This document shows positions 49,620-61,699 of a stretch of 64,000 bases of DNA, in pieces. The position numbers and the translations under genes are program-made. Position 1 is the stretch's first letter, and every line of letters starts with the position of its first letter. Where the stretch lies: assembly GCF_017591435.1 (NCBI RefSeq), contig NC_059255.1, positions 310,001 through 374,000 of the forward strand, given 5' to 3'. This stretch comes from Portunus trituberculatus. Taxonomy: Eukaryota; Arthropoda; Malacostraca; Decapoda; Portunidae. The notes beneath the pieces are model-generated. The model did not search any database and had not been told where the DNA came from. It saw only the letters and a list, made by a program, of their open reading frames with translations.

Positions 49620-52600
49620 TCAAGAGTTGTTTCAGCCATTTATATTCCGGGGTTTCATCTCGGTTGATGAAGATGGTCAGGCGGTTCCAGTTAATGTATT
49701 ACGGGATACAGGAGCATCTCATAGTGTAGTAGTGAAGGAGTCTTCCTTTTGTTGATGACATTTACACAGGTGAGCATGTTCTGTTGAAAGGAGTAGGTGG
49801 AACCACTAATGTGCCATTAGCAAAACTCTATCTCAAGACAGAGTTGATTTCTCAGCCCGTTACGGTTGCTGTACAAGATTCTTTACCAGTAGAAGGAGTC
49901 ACTTTTTGTTGGGTAACGATGTCGCATAGTCTGGTAGTGCCTGACCCTGTTGTTTGCTCTTCTCCATTAGAAAATGATCCTGTTGCTGATGTTAGCAAAG
50001 ATTTTCCAGAGCTGTTTCCTGCATGTGCCGTTACTCGCAGCCAAGCCAGTGAGAACACGAACAAGGATTTTACTCTATGACCCAGAAGCTGGACTTTACA
50101 AACTACTGTACAGGGAGAATCCTTACAAGCACCTCTACATGAAGAGATTTGTGTGGCTACTGACCCTGATGCTACTGATTAGCCCTGAGCCAGTGAGTAT
50201 GGATAAAGGTGTAATCACAAGGAAAATGTTAGTAGAGGCTCAGAAGGCAGATGTCACTAACCTCACTGTTTAACAAGGCAGTCACCGTGAATGAAATTGA
50301 AAGCGAACCTGTCTGCTATTATGTTCAGTCTGATGTGCTGATGAGAAAGTTTAGACCTCCTGATGCCCCAGCAGGTGAAACATCACAACTGAGACAAGTT
50401 GTAGTACCATCCTGTTACCGATCTTTGGTGTTTTTAGCTCATGACCACTTAGGGGTCATTTATAAAGAAAACTCTAGATAAAGTTTTGAAGTATTTCTAT
50501 TCCTGGCATTAACTCGGATATATCGAAATACTGTAAATCTTGTCACATATGCCAGATTGCTGGTAAACCCAACCAGGTTATCCCCAGCACCATTGTATCC
50601 AATTCCTGCTGCTGGTGAACCTTTTCTGAAGTTATTATTGACTGTGTTCCTCTCCTAAAACAAGAAAAGGCTATCAGCACATCTTAACCCTCATGTGCAG
50701 GTCCACTCGTTATCCAGAGGCAATTCCTCTGAGAGGAATAACTACTAGAACAATAATCCCTGTCCTACTCCGAATATTCACTCAGTTTGGATTACCTAAA
50801 GTGGTCCAGTCAGATCAAGGTAGCAACTTTACCTCCAAGATATTTAAGCAAGTTATGTCTACCCTAGATATCAACATCACTTATCATCAGCATATCATCC
50901 TCAGAGTCAATCGCTGGAGCGATGGCATCAAACCATGAAGTCGATGCTTACCAAATACTGCCTTGAGACAGGTAAAGACTGGGATGAAGGTTTGCCTCTA
51001 GTCTTGTATGCTATAAGGAGTTCCAGACAAGAAGCTCTGGGATATTCACCCAATGAAATGATGTTTGGCAGGGATATCGTGGACCTCTGAAACTCTTACA
51101 AGAGAGTTGGGTGGATGAGGAAAGTGAGGACTTAAGTGAATATGTGAGGAAGGTAAGGAACGACTGAAACACGTACATGTTTTTGCAAAGAGTAACCTTA
51201 TGAAAGCTCAAAAGCAGATGAAGCTCAACTATGATGCTCATTCCACGCTACGTGAATTCCAGGTGGGAGATAAGGTGCTTTTATTCTTGCCAGATAAAAA
51301 GTACCCTTTACAAGCCAAGTACAAAGGACCCTTTACAGTAATTAAGAAGGAAGGAACCTAAACTATGTCATTGACACCCCAGGAAGGAGAAAGATAAAGA
51401 TTAGTACATATCAACCTACTCAAAGAATACCACGGCAGAGAGCAGGAGGCCAGGAGTGAGGTGGTGGATCCTGGAGAGTCAAGATAAGGAAAATGCTGAC
51501 AATGATTTCACGCTAAAGGTAGATGTAAAGCTAAAGAATTCTGACATCTTAACTTCGCTAGATTCAAAATTATGTCATTTGGAGGCTCAGCAAAGTCTGA
51601 AATGGTTTCACTTATAAATAAATATAGTGATATATGTACAGATGTTCCTAAGCCAACCTCAGCAGTGGAACATGATATTGTTTTAACTGATGGTGCAGTT
51701 CCTGTGAAACAAGCTCCCTATCGTGTCACCAGAAAAGAGGCGGATTTTGAAAGATGAGGTAAAATTTCTACTAGCTAATGGATTAATTGAGCCTAGTGAG
51801 AGTGAGTCATCTCCTTGTGTTTTGATACCTAAGCATGGTTCATTCCGGATGTGTACTGATTATAGAAGAGTTAATGCTTTAACCAAAGGAGATTCTTACC
51901 GCTTCCACGGGTTGATGACATAATTGATTCTGTTGGCAGTGCTAAGTTTATGTCTAAAATTGATATGTTGCGAGGTTATTACCAGGTCCCATTAACTAAG
52001 AGAGCTAAAATAATAAGTGCCTTCACTACCCCAGATGGATTGTTTCAATATTGTGTCATGCCCTTTCTTAGGAATGCCCATGTACTTATCAACGGTTAAC
52101 TTCTAGGTTGATAGAGGGATTAGAAAATGTTCACTGTTACATTGATGATCTTATAATACACTCAAATGATTCCCATATAAATACTCTTGGAGCCTTGTTT
52201 GAGAGAATAAAACAATTTTCACTAACCATAAATCTAGTAAAGAGTGAGTTTCCACAAACACTTAGGTTTCTAGGTCATGAAGTTGGTTTTGGTAATGTTT
52301 CCCTCTGTCAGCTAAGATTGATGCTATTTACAATATGCCTGTACCCAAAACTCTATGTCCAGCGATTTCTTGAATGGCTGGATATTATAGGAAGTTTTGC
52401 CCCAATTTTGCAGAAGTTGTAAGTCCTTTGACTGACCTAGTTAGCCCTAAGAAACCTATGAGATGGGATGAAAATGTCAAAATTCCTTTGAAAAATTAAA
52501 TCATTTTAATGTGTAAACCTGTTTTGAAAGGGCCAAATTTTAGCAACCCTTTCATTTTGCATGTTGATGCCAGTGAAATTGCAGCTGGAGCAGTGTTAAT

Positions 52601-52920
52601 GCAAGAAGACGGAGACTGTGTATTACATCCTGTTTGTTATATGTCAACTAAATTCAAGCCTCATCAAAGAAATTATTCTACAATTGAAAAGGAGGCCTTA
52701 TCTTTATTGTTTGCTCTAGAGAATTTGATGTATATCTAGGTTCTGGTGGTAAAATAACTGTTTACAGTGACCATAATCCTGGTATTTGTGACAAAGATGA
52801 AGAACCCAAAGGTTAACTAGATGGGCTTTGATATTGCAGCCATATGATCTTGAAATAAAACACATTAAAGGGCGCATAACCTTCTTGCCGATGCCCTATC
52901 CCGTCCATCTGCATAACTTT
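49620..52920 (+). pseudogene. Gm1 pol in the order PR-INT-RT-RNase H
   Basis: Protease LRDTGASHSVVVKES (about 49699) and TF-LLGNDV-like flap (about 49900). Integrase: AHDHLG and YCKSCHICQIAGKP zinc finger (50440-50570), a D region near 50640, VVQSDQGSNFTSK (about 50803) and an LYAIRSSRQEALGYSPNEMM block (about 51007-51062). RT follows only at 51572: LINKYSDICTD, VKQAPYRV, GLIEPSESESSPCVLI, RMCTDYRRVNAL (about 51849), KIDMLRGYYQVPLT (about 51957) and YIDDLIIHSN (about 52138). RNase H: FILHVDASEIAAGAVLMQED (about 52551), QRNYSTIEKEALSLL, and the ending LADALSRP-like sequence before a stop near 52915. At least eight frame breaks. Confidence 0.85.
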
Positions 52921-52960
52921 TGGTTTTGATAAAAAAACATCTACATTGTATTTTTATCTT

Positions 52961-52970
52961 AAAGGGAGGA
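52961..52970 (+). promoter_or_regulatory. Gm1 polypurine tract
   Basis: AAAGGGAGGA directly before the TG that opens the right LTR, the usual primer site for plus-strand DNA synthesis. Confidence 0.8.
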
Positions 52971-53482
52971 TGCTATGGTCGCTATAATCTCCCCTAACTT
53001 TATAAGTTTTCTCTTTATTTTGTTTCTTTTATGTTCTAACTTGTATACATTGATATGGGTAATTATTAGATTTAAGCTCATTGTTATGGGTAATTATTAG
53101 ATTTAAGCTCATTGTTATATACATTGGTTCGATATTAATGTCTTCGAATGAAGGGTCACGAACCATGGAATTGGCTGACGTTCGGTCGGTGACGTGTCCC
53201 TAGGATACGTTTCTCCCTGGGACAAGTCAGATTCGCTTTGGCAGTTGCCTCTCCACACTTCCTTCTCCGTGGCTCCATAATACTTAAGTATTGTTCCAGG
53301 ATTATGTAGGATATGTTTTACTTCGAGCTCACACAATTGTAGATATTGTATATGTCCTTGGTGATGGGTTTATGTTTGTGGTGATGGTGAAATGTCTTAA
53401 TTAAATGCATTAGCAAGCCCAGCTTAACTAGAAGTTTCTGTGTGCCTCGATCCCTAGACAAGATGCTATTGCTGGCATAACA
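52971..53482 (+). repeat. Gm1 right LTR, complete
   Basis: 512 bp from TGCTATGGTCGC to GGCATAACA. Contains the same 31-bp tandem duplication as the left fragment. Its end is followed directly by the repeated host sequence of B3. Confidence 0.87.
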
Positions 53483-55260
53483 ATAGTTCTTGAGATTCTC
53501 AATATCAGCCTTTCTGTAATTTAATCGGTCTCCTTTGTATGAATCATCTCTATCTTCCTTTCCTTCTTCTATATCTATTTCTAATATTGCATGGTCACTC
53601 TTTCCCAATGGGCACTTATATCTTATATCGTCATTCATTTGTATACCCTTGTAAAAACTAGGTCCAATCTCGCCGCTCTCGTTTCCTCTGAATCTTGTGT
53701 ATTCCTTTACTCTCTGGTCCATCATATTGTCTATCATTAGGTTTAAGAATCTTTCTCCCAGGCTTCTTCCCCATACCACTTTCATAATTTTCCCAGTCCA
53801 CTTCTTTACAGTTGAAATCTCCTACTAATATCACTTTTCTCCTTTCTTTAACGATTCTCATTAGACTCCTTATTGTGTCATCTATCATGTCTTTATATTC
53901 TTGATTGGTCCATGAATTTATTTTTGGTGGCACATATGTTACAATGATTGTTATCTCTTTTTATTAATATGCATCTTAATACAATACTTCTGCTTTTCCT
54001 TCCCACATTCCACTTGATTGATCACTATCTCCTTCTTTAACATTATCATGACTCCTCCTCCTCCTTTACCCACTCTGTCTCTTCTCCATACATTATACCT
54101 ATTATCCAAGACTATTTTGATTTCCTCATTTAGTTTTGTTTCAGCCAGGCATATAATATCTGGATTTTCTTTCCTTATGTAATCTCTTAATTCTAATTTA
54201 CTTGATAAAACCCGTCTATATTCGTATACATCATTTTTAGTCTTTTGCCTTTATCATTTTAGTTAAACTTGTTCCACTTTTTCTCTTCCTTCTCGTTTAT
54301 ATACCATTTCCTTATCCTGTCTCCTAGAATTCTCCAAAAATGCCTTCTTCTCCTCTTCTGACCTTTCATTATTCTTTTCCTTACTGCTGCTGCCAGTTCA
54401 TTGTATCTGTTCCTTTCTTCCTCATTTCTATTTTTCTTTATATAGATATCCTTGCAGCCTTCTGTTTCTCTAAGTTTTGTTGTTCTATATAATATTTCTT
54501 CTGTTGCTGCTTGTGATTTTAGTAATATTTTAATTGGTCTCGTTTTTCCTTCTTGATATGGTCCCATTCTGTTTATTTCTTCTACTTCCTCTTCCAAGTT
54601 CTGCCTATCTTCGTCATTAAGATTCTTCAGTAGGTCTTTGACTGATTTCATTTCTTCTTTTTCTCTTTTGGTCTATATTTTATATTTTTTCTTTTATTCC
54701 AAATACGACTACACTCTTCTTTTTTCTGCAATTTCTCTAACTAGATTTTCTTTTGTTTTGAGGACTCCTATCATTTTGTTTGTCATATTTTCTTCTTTTC
54801 TTTAAGTTGTTCTTGAATCACCTCCTGAAAATCGGCCTTATCTTTCTTATCTTGGACTCTCCATGCTTGTACTTCTTTTTAATCACGTTCTGTACTCTTT
54901 CCTCTTCCTTGTTTACTAGATCTTTCAGCTTCTCCTTTTCTTTCTCGGCTTTACCGAGTCCTTCTTCCATCTGCTTCTTGTAGTTAGCTACTTCCTTTTT
55001 AGTTCTTCGTTTTCCGCTCTTAGCCTAGCTTCATTTTCTTCCACTTTTCTTATCCTTTCTCTCAGTCTTATAAACTCCATTTCCTGTTCTTTATTCTCTT
55101 TCATTTCCATCTTCTCCTTTATCAGTTTATCTAGTTTCCATTCAATATTTGACACTCTCTTAAGTAGTGAAGTTGTCGTCGTCGAACCCTTGAATCGCGT
55201 TCTCCCTCACCGTCATAGTCATCATCAGCCCTTCTCTATTCTCATGTCTGCATTTGGATG
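53483..55260 (-). pseudogene. B3 ORF1 and endonuclease
   Basis: From the right: a Lys/Glu-rich coiled-coil-like ORF1 half in several frames (54680-55250), then the C-terminal domain in one open frame (54259-54651): MKSVKDLLKNLNDEDR, MGPYQEGKTRPIKILLK, GCKDIYIKKNRNEEE and RIRKWYINEKEEKKW. After a stop the endonuclease follows: YTNIDG-like start (about 54230), ETKLNEEIKI, VTYMPPKINSW (about 53930), VGDFNCKEVDWENY (about 53810) and PLGKSDHAILEIDIEEG (about 53600), with RKADIENLKNY at the Gm1 junction. It supplies the uninterrupted version of the sequence in which B1 carries (TA)n. Confidence 0.85.
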
Positions 55261-55432
55261 GAATATCTTTTCACTCATTATTCTTTAATAATTGATTTCA
55301 TGAAGAGAAAAAAAATGAGTCCACACTACCTGCCCAGGCCACTGTAAATACTATACAACAGGTGTAGTGAAGATCAGCTGATCGTCGGAACTGCGCCAGT
55401 GCATCCGCCCTCAACCGTGTCTCTCGAATGTG
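55261..55432 (-). other. B3 5' untranslated region
   Basis: GC-richer stretch between the ORF1 remains and the A3 tail. No reading frame recognised. A LINE internal promoter would be expected here. Confidence 0.5.
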
Positions 55433-55640
55433 TATTTACCTAATTGTATTTACCTAATTGTAACATACGGGAAAGGAGCTATGCTCGTACTGTCCCGTCT
55501 CCATATCTACTAATGTCCAGCTTTTTCTTAAAATCATGAATATTCCTTGCGTTGACCACTTCCACGTCTAAACTATTCCATGCTTCCACCCTTCTATGAG
55601 GGAAGCTATATTTTTCACATCTCTCCTATAAGTGGCCATT

Positions 55641-58285
55641 TTAGTTTTTTCCCATGCCCTCTCGACACTCTTTCATTCCACATACACAGATCTTCCCTAT
55701 CCATTTTTCCATGCCAATCATCACTTTGTATATTGCTATCAGGTCTCCCCTTTCTCTTCTGTTTTCCAGGGTCGGAAGTTGCATTCTGTTCAGTCTGTCT
55801 TCATAAGTCAAATCTCTTAAGTCAGGCACCATTTTTGTTGCAGCCCTCTGTACTTTCTCTAGTTTCCTTATGTGTTTCTTTAAGTTCGGAGCCCACTGTA
55901 TTGTTGCATATTCAAGCCTTGGTCTTATCATTGCAGTAATTATTTTCTTCATCATTTCTTCATCTAAATATACGAACGCCACTCTTATGTTCCTCAATAA
56001 GTTCAATACTTCTCCAATTATTTTGTTTATATGTCTCTCTGGCGATAGGTCATTGGTAATTGTCACCCCAAGGTCTTTTTCTTCATGACTGGTTTTATGT
56101 CTTCATTTCCTATCTTGTACATACTCCTGATTCTTCTTTCACTTTTGCCAAACTCTAATTTCTTGCATTTTGTCGTGTTGAACTCCATTTGCCATGTACA
56201 GCTCCATTTCCATATTCTGTCCAAGTCTTCCTGGAGTAGTTCGCAATCTTTGTCACATCTCACTTTTCTTAACAATTTTGCATCGTCTGCAAATAGGCTC
56301 ACATAACTGGACACCCCATCCACCATGTCATTTATGTAGACCGCAAACATTACTGGTGCCAACACTGATCCCTGTGGAACTCCACTCTCCACCAAGCCCC
56401 ATTCTGAAGGTCTGTCCTTAATTATTGTTCTCATTTCTCTTCCTACCAAAAGTCTTCCATCCATTTTAGTAAACTGCCATGCACTCCTCCTACCATTTCA
56501 AGTTTCCAGATCAGTCTCCGGTGTGGTACCTTATCAAAGGCCTTTTTTAAATCCAGATATATTCCATCAGCCCAACCATCTCTTTCCTGTATTACATCTA
56601 TCACCCTCGAATAGTAACATATCAGGTTTGTCGTGCATGAACGCCCTTTTCTAAAACCAAATTGACACTCACAAAGTATGTCATTTTCTCCAAGAAGTCT
56701 GTCCATCTATTCTTCACCACCCTCTCACACATCTTAGCTACCACACTTGTAAGTGACACTGGTCTATAGTTCAATGGGTCTCTCTTGTTACCTGATTTAT
56801 AAATTGGGACAATGTTAGCTCTTTTCCAGTCTTGGGGCACTACACCTTCCCTTAATGAGGCATCAATTACTTCACAAACTTTTTCTGCCAGTTGCTCCTG
56901 CATTCTCTTAAAATCCATCCTGATACCCCATCAGGTCCCACAGCTTTTCTCACTTCTAAACTCCCCATCATATTCTTGATCTCCTCCACAGTTACTTGAA
57001 ACTCCTTCATAATCCCTTTCTGTTCCATTACCAGTGGTTTGTCAAAAGCAGTCTCCTTTGTGAATACCTTCCGAAAGCATCCATTCATAGCCTCTGCCAT
57101 TTCCTGGGATCCTCACTGCAAACTCCATTTACTTCTAAACTTTCAATACTTTCTCTATTTTTGATGTTGTTGTTCACATGTCTGTAAAAAGCCTTGGTTG
57201 GTCTTTACATTTATCAATTATATCCTTTTCTTGTTTCTTTCTTTCTTCTCTTCTAATCAACACATATTCATTTCTTGCTCTTTTGTAACTTTCCCACTGC
57301 TTAATCCGTCTTTTCCTTCTCCACCTCTTCCATGCATCCTCTTTTCTTGTTCTAGCCTTTTCACATCTGTCGTTAAACCAGTCCTGCTTTCCAACTTCTC
57401 TATGTTGTCTTATTGGTACAAATTTTTCTCACCTTCTTTGTATATTTTTATAAATTCCTTCCACTTTTCATTTGCTCCTTAGCACTCTTGAATTTCATCC
57501 AATTTGTCTCTTGAAAGAATTTCTTTAGGTTTCCAAAATCTGTCTTGGCATAATTCCATCTTCCCACTTTATATTCTTCATTTCTTCTAGATTTCTCTTC
57601 ATCTATCACCTTGAACTCCAAAACTGCATGATCACTCTTTGCTAAAGGGCACTCCACCCTCATCTCCTCAATGACCATTGGCTCTGTACTAAAGACCAAG
57701 TCCAGTCTTGACGATGCTCCCTCTCCTCCAAACCTAGTATCTTCTTTGACCCACTGAGTTAACACATTTTCCATTGCCAGTGTCAATAGTGTATTTCCCA
57801 TGTTGTCTCTGATCCTTCCATTGACCAGTCCTCCCAACACACCTCTTTACAATTAAAATCTCCCATCATTATAGTTCGTTCACAGCCACCCAACATTTCT
57901 TCCAGACATGTTCCTGTATCTCTTATCATTTCTTCATATTCCTGTACTGACCATGCATTTGTCTTAGGTGGTACGTACACCACTATGTAGTGCCTCTTTT
58001 TCCTTCATTAGTTTCTGCTCTGATCTTTAGCACTTCTGCCTTTCCCATACCTTCTTTCACTTGATCCACCTTTATATCTTTTTAACCAGCAACATCACTC
58101 CTCCTCCCATCTTACCTACTCTATTTCTTTTCCAAACATTATATTTCCTTCTCCAACCATCATCAGGTCTTCTCCTCTCTCAGTTTTGTTTCAGTAAGAC
58201 CCACAATATCTGGGTTCTTATCCCTCAAGTAATCGTTGAGTTCTAAAATCCCGATATCACTCCATTTATGTTGGAATACATTACA
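55641..58285 (-). pseudogene. A3 ORF2: endonuclease and reverse transcriptase
   Basis: Endonuclease: MYSNINGVISGI-like start (about 58285), LTETKL, VYVPPKTNAW (about 57980), MGDFNCKEVCWEDW (about 57870) and KSDHAVLEFKV (about 57640). RT: GPDGVSGW (about 56940), RPVSLTS (about 56765), QFGFRKGRS (about 56665), LDLKKAFDKVPH (about 56555), SGVPQGSVLAP (about 56385), FADDAKL (about 56290). The C-terminal 141-codon frame 55641-56066 is open. Breaks match A2 in the endonuclease and A1/A2 in the RT. Confidence 0.9.
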
Positions 58286-58307
58286 TTCCGCTCATACGTA
58301 AGTTTCT

Positions 58308-59239
58308 TTAGTCCTTTCTTACTGTACTTTTCTGGGTTATGAACCACTTCCTCAGTCTCATATCCAAGATTCTCCAGAAAAACTCTTTCTTCTCCTCTTC
58401 TGTCCTCTCTTCATTTTTTTTCAAAGCCTCCTTTCTCAACTCATTTAACATTTCTCTTTCCTTTTCACCGAGATCTCTTCTCAACCAAATCTTCCTTGTT
58501 GTTTCCTGCTGGGCTAACCTCCATGACTTCTCCACCAATTCATCTACATCCTTTTGTGACTTAAATTTGATTCTTACTGGCCTCATACCTTCTCCTGTGA
58601 ACTTTCCAATTCTATGGAAGTCCTCTATTTCTTGTACTAGGTCTTTTCCCCTCCTCCTGCACCACATTAATGATATTATTTATCACCTTTTTTATGTTTT
58701 TCTCTCTCTCCATTTTACTCAGTGTCTTATCCTCCTCCACACCAAATATCACCACACATCTCTTTTTGTCTACAGTTTCCCTCACCAATGTCTCATTTGA
58801 CTTAATAACCTTCACAACTTTCTCAGCAATCTTCTCTTCTATGATCTGTTCATCTATAATTTCAGCAAGGCCCAAAGTTTTCTCCCCAGACTCTTTCATT
58901 TCCTTTTCCAGACTTGCAACTTTGTAATTTACCTCCTTTCTTTCCACTTCCTGACTTTTTTTCCATTCAGCCTGCTTCTCTATCACTTTTCCTAAAGATT
59001 CTCCACATTTGTCGCAATTCACTTTAATTAACTTAACTTCCTCTTTCAGTACTGCATTTTCTGTCTTCATTTCAGCGCACTCTTTCAGCACATTGTTATG
59101 ACTCTTTTCCAGTTCGCCATACTTTTCAAATATTTTCAATTTTTCCTTCTAATTCCAGAATTTTTTGACATAGACGCTCTTTTCCATTGTACCTTGGAAG
59201 CCTGTGAAGTCTAATTTCTCTTCCGAATATGCGCCCCAT
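58308..59239 (-). pseudogene. A3 ORF1, coiled-coil RNA-binding protein
   Basis: Starts MGRIFGREIRLHRLPRYN at ATG 59239. A frameshift near 59150 leads into the 175-codon frame 58612-59139. That frame is a Lys/Glu-rich coiled coil (KYGELEKSHNNVLKE to SLEKEMKESGEKTL), then VVIFGVEEDKTLSKMERE. A second shift gives 58308-58667: VQEIEDFHRIGKFTGEG, RPVRIKFKSQKDVDELV, KIWLRRDLGEKEREML and FFWRILDMRLRKWFI. The layout (coiled coil, RRM-like core, basic C-terminal domain) is that of LINE ORF1 chaperones. Confidence 0.8.
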
Positions 59240-59453
59240 GTTGCGCAGATGAAAACAACTCCCAGCTGATGGTTCCAACGCAGGTTACAGTTAAAATTCA
59301 CCTTCCCTGGACATTACTTGCTTCTCAACAGTTAACATATGGAGACGGGACAAACATTACATGCTCCTTACCCACCTTAGTTACTCTTAGGCAACGGCAA
59401 CAGTAGTAGTAAAGATGATTTCTCCGGAGCTCAGCAACCGCGTCTTCTGTGTA

Positions 59454-59455
<2 letters not shown>
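59240..59455 (-). other. A3 5' untranslated region
   Basis: Precedes the ORF1 ATG on the minus strand and starts next to the H tail microsatellite. It contains GGAGACGGGACA (59340-59351 reversed) that echoes the 3' hairpin region. No coding signal. Confidence 0.5.

Positions 59456-59485
<30 letters not shown>
59456..59485. repeat. (GT)n between H and A3
   Basis: About 15 GT units, equal to (AC)n following the H tail on the minus strand. Confidence 0.95.
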
Positions 59486-59487
<2 letters not shown>

Positions 59488-59681
59488 TCACCTAGTTGTA
59501 ATTTTACAGGGCCTGGGTATCATACTCGTGTGGCCCCGTCTCCATATCTACACACATCCAACTTTCCTGTAAAACTATGCACACTCCTTGCTGACACCAC
59601 CTCCTCACTCAAACCATTCCACACCTCCACACATCTTTGTGGGAAACTATATTTTTCACATCCTTCAAGCATATTCCTTGG

Positions 59682-61690
59682 CTATCTTTTACTATGCGAT
59701 CTTGTAGTTCTACTTAAGTTTTCCTCTCTCAACATCATTTGCTCATTATCCACTTCATCCAGTCCATTCAACAGTTTATAAACCTGTATTAAATCTCCTC
59801 TTTCTCTTCTTTGTTCCAAGGTAGGCAAATTCATTTCTTTTAATCTCTCCTCATAGGTCATTTCTGCCAATTCCGGAACCATTTTTGTTGCCATTCTCTG
59901 CAATCTCTCCAACTTCCTTATATGCTTCTTTTATAAGGGGACCAAACCACTCCAGCATATTCCAATCTTGGTCTAATTACCATACAAATTAATTTCTTCA
60001 TCATATCTTTATCCATATAATGGAAGGCTAATCCAATATTTTTATCAAATTATACGTTTCTCCAAACATCTTATCAATATGAGCCTCAAACTGCCCATGG
60101 TCTTGTATTATCACTCCCAAATCCTTTTCCTTTTCCACCTTTTTCAACACTACTTCTTCACCCATCTTATATGACCCTCTTGGCTGTCTTCCACTCTTTC
60201 CCATCTCCATCACATGACTTTTGCTCAGATTAAATTCCATTTGCCACCTCTTGCTCCACTCCCAAATCTTATCCAGGTCTGCCTGTAAAATTTCACAATC
60301 TTCTTCACTCTTCACACACCTACACAACTTCGCATCATCCGCAAACAAATTAATATAACTGTTTACTCCTCTGGCATGTCATTTATATATACCAGGAAAA
60401 GTATTGGTGCCAGCACTGAGCCTTGTGGGACTCCACTCTCCACCACCAACCAGTCCGACCTTGCATCCCTTATTACCGTTCTCATATCCCTCCATCTCAA
60501 GTAGTTTTCCATCCACTTTAACACTTTTCCTTTCAGTCCTCCATAACTCTCTACTTTCCATAACAGTCTCTCGTGAGGTACCTTGTCAAAAGCTTTCTTT
60601 AAATCCAAATATACACAGTCCATCCATCCTCTCTCTCTTGTATTTTGTCAACCACTCTTGAATAAAAGCTCAGTAGATTTGTTACACATGACCTCCCTTT
60701 CCTGAAGCCAAATTGATGATCCGATAATAACTTATGATCCTCCAGGAACCGTATCCAATATTTCTTTATCACCCTCTCACAAATCTTACCGACCACACTT
60801 GTTAGAGACACAGGTCTATAGTTAAGAGGCTCTTCCTTACTGCCTCCCTTATAAATGGGCACCACTTCAGCTCTCTTCCACTCTACTGGTACTTCCCTGT
60901 TTCTAATGAGCACCTTATAATATCATATAATGGATCAATCAATTCTTCTCTACACTCCTTCAATAATTTTCCTGAAACTTCATCTGGTCCCATCGCTTTA
61001 TCATCTTTAAGTTCCTCCAACATTTTATATAACTCCTTTTAGGTATCTTAATGTCCTCCATGTGCACATTTCCTTGTACATTCTGTGGCTTTACAAACAT
61101 TGTTTCTTTAGTAAATACTTGCTGAAACCTATTATTTAGCAATTCCGCTATATTCTTAGGGTCATCTACTATCCCTTGCTCTCCTTTTAATCTTTCAATG
61201 GACTCTCTCTTTTAAGTTTACCATTTATGAACCTGTAAAACAATTTTGGATGTTCCTTACTCTTGTCTACAATATCTTTTCAAATTTTCTTTCTTCCTCC
61301 TCCTTACCCTCACATACTCATTTCTTGCCACTCTATAATTCTCCTTATTTAGTATATTCCTGCTCTTTTCCATCTTTTCCAAGCCACATCTCTTTTTCCT
61401 TAGCCTTAACACAAGTTGCATTAAACCAATCCTTTCTTCCTTCCTCTCTTGGTTTATACTTTGGTACAAATTTCATAACTCCTTCTTTATAATATTTCAT
61501 AAAATCTCATATTTCTTTTGCACTTCTCTGATTTGTAACATCTCCCAATCTAATTTTTTGAAATAATTTTTCAAACTTTCTGTGTCCATCTTTCTATAAT
61601 TCAATCTACCACTCCTGTATGTCTCGTCCTTCCTTCGCTGTGTTGTTGCTATCTGCATTTCCATAACCACATGATCACTCTTTCCCAAAG
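59682..61690 (-). pseudogene. H reverse transcriptase and linker
   Basis: Linker MGKSDHVVMEMQIAT (61688) and FNATC-like block, then LLNNRFQQVFTKETMF (about 61140). RT: VEWKRAEVVPIYKGG, LNYRPVSLTSVVGK (about 60830), HQFGFRKGRSC, YLDLKKAFDKVPH (about 60610), ESGVPQGSVLAP (about 60430), FADDAKLCR (about 60345), then ENLSRTTRSHSKR at the C-terminal end (59682). Frameshifts near 61060, 60620, 60365, 60028 and 59930. Confidence 0.87.
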
Positions 61691-61699
61691 GACACTTGT

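Larger units (their letters stand above)
48641..53482 (+). mobile_element. Gmr1-like Ty3/Gypsy LTR retrotransposon Gm1
   Basis: LTR pieces at 48641-48827 (left, truncated at both sides) and 52971-53482 (right, complete). The internal coding order is gag, protease, integrase, RT, RNase H, with stop and polypurine tract after RNase H. Ty3/Gypsy elements normally have integrase last; Gmr1-type elements have it before RT. A 25-bp host sequence (48618-48642 and 53482-53506) is repeated on both sides. All frames are degraded. Confidence 0.85.
46533..55430 (-). mobile_element. CR1/L2-like LINE, family B copy 3 (B3), near full length, split by Gm1
   Basis: Minus-strand copy with one tail unit (reverse of ACTAGGTAAATAC at 46533), hairpin and RT (46600-48640), then endonuclease and ORF1 (53483-55260) and a 5' UTR reaching the tail of A3 at about 55432. 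The LTR element Gm1 sits in the linker between endonuclease and RT. It is the best family B reference here. Confidence 0.9.
55433..59455 (-). mobile_element. CR1/L2-like LINE A3, full length
   Basis: Minus-strand family A copy from a 5' UTR starting next to (GT)n at 59455, through ORF1 and ORF2, to two tail units at 55433-55460. About 4.0 kb. It shows what A1 and A2 have lost at the 5' side. It is nearly identical to both and shares their frame breaks. Confidence 0.92.
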
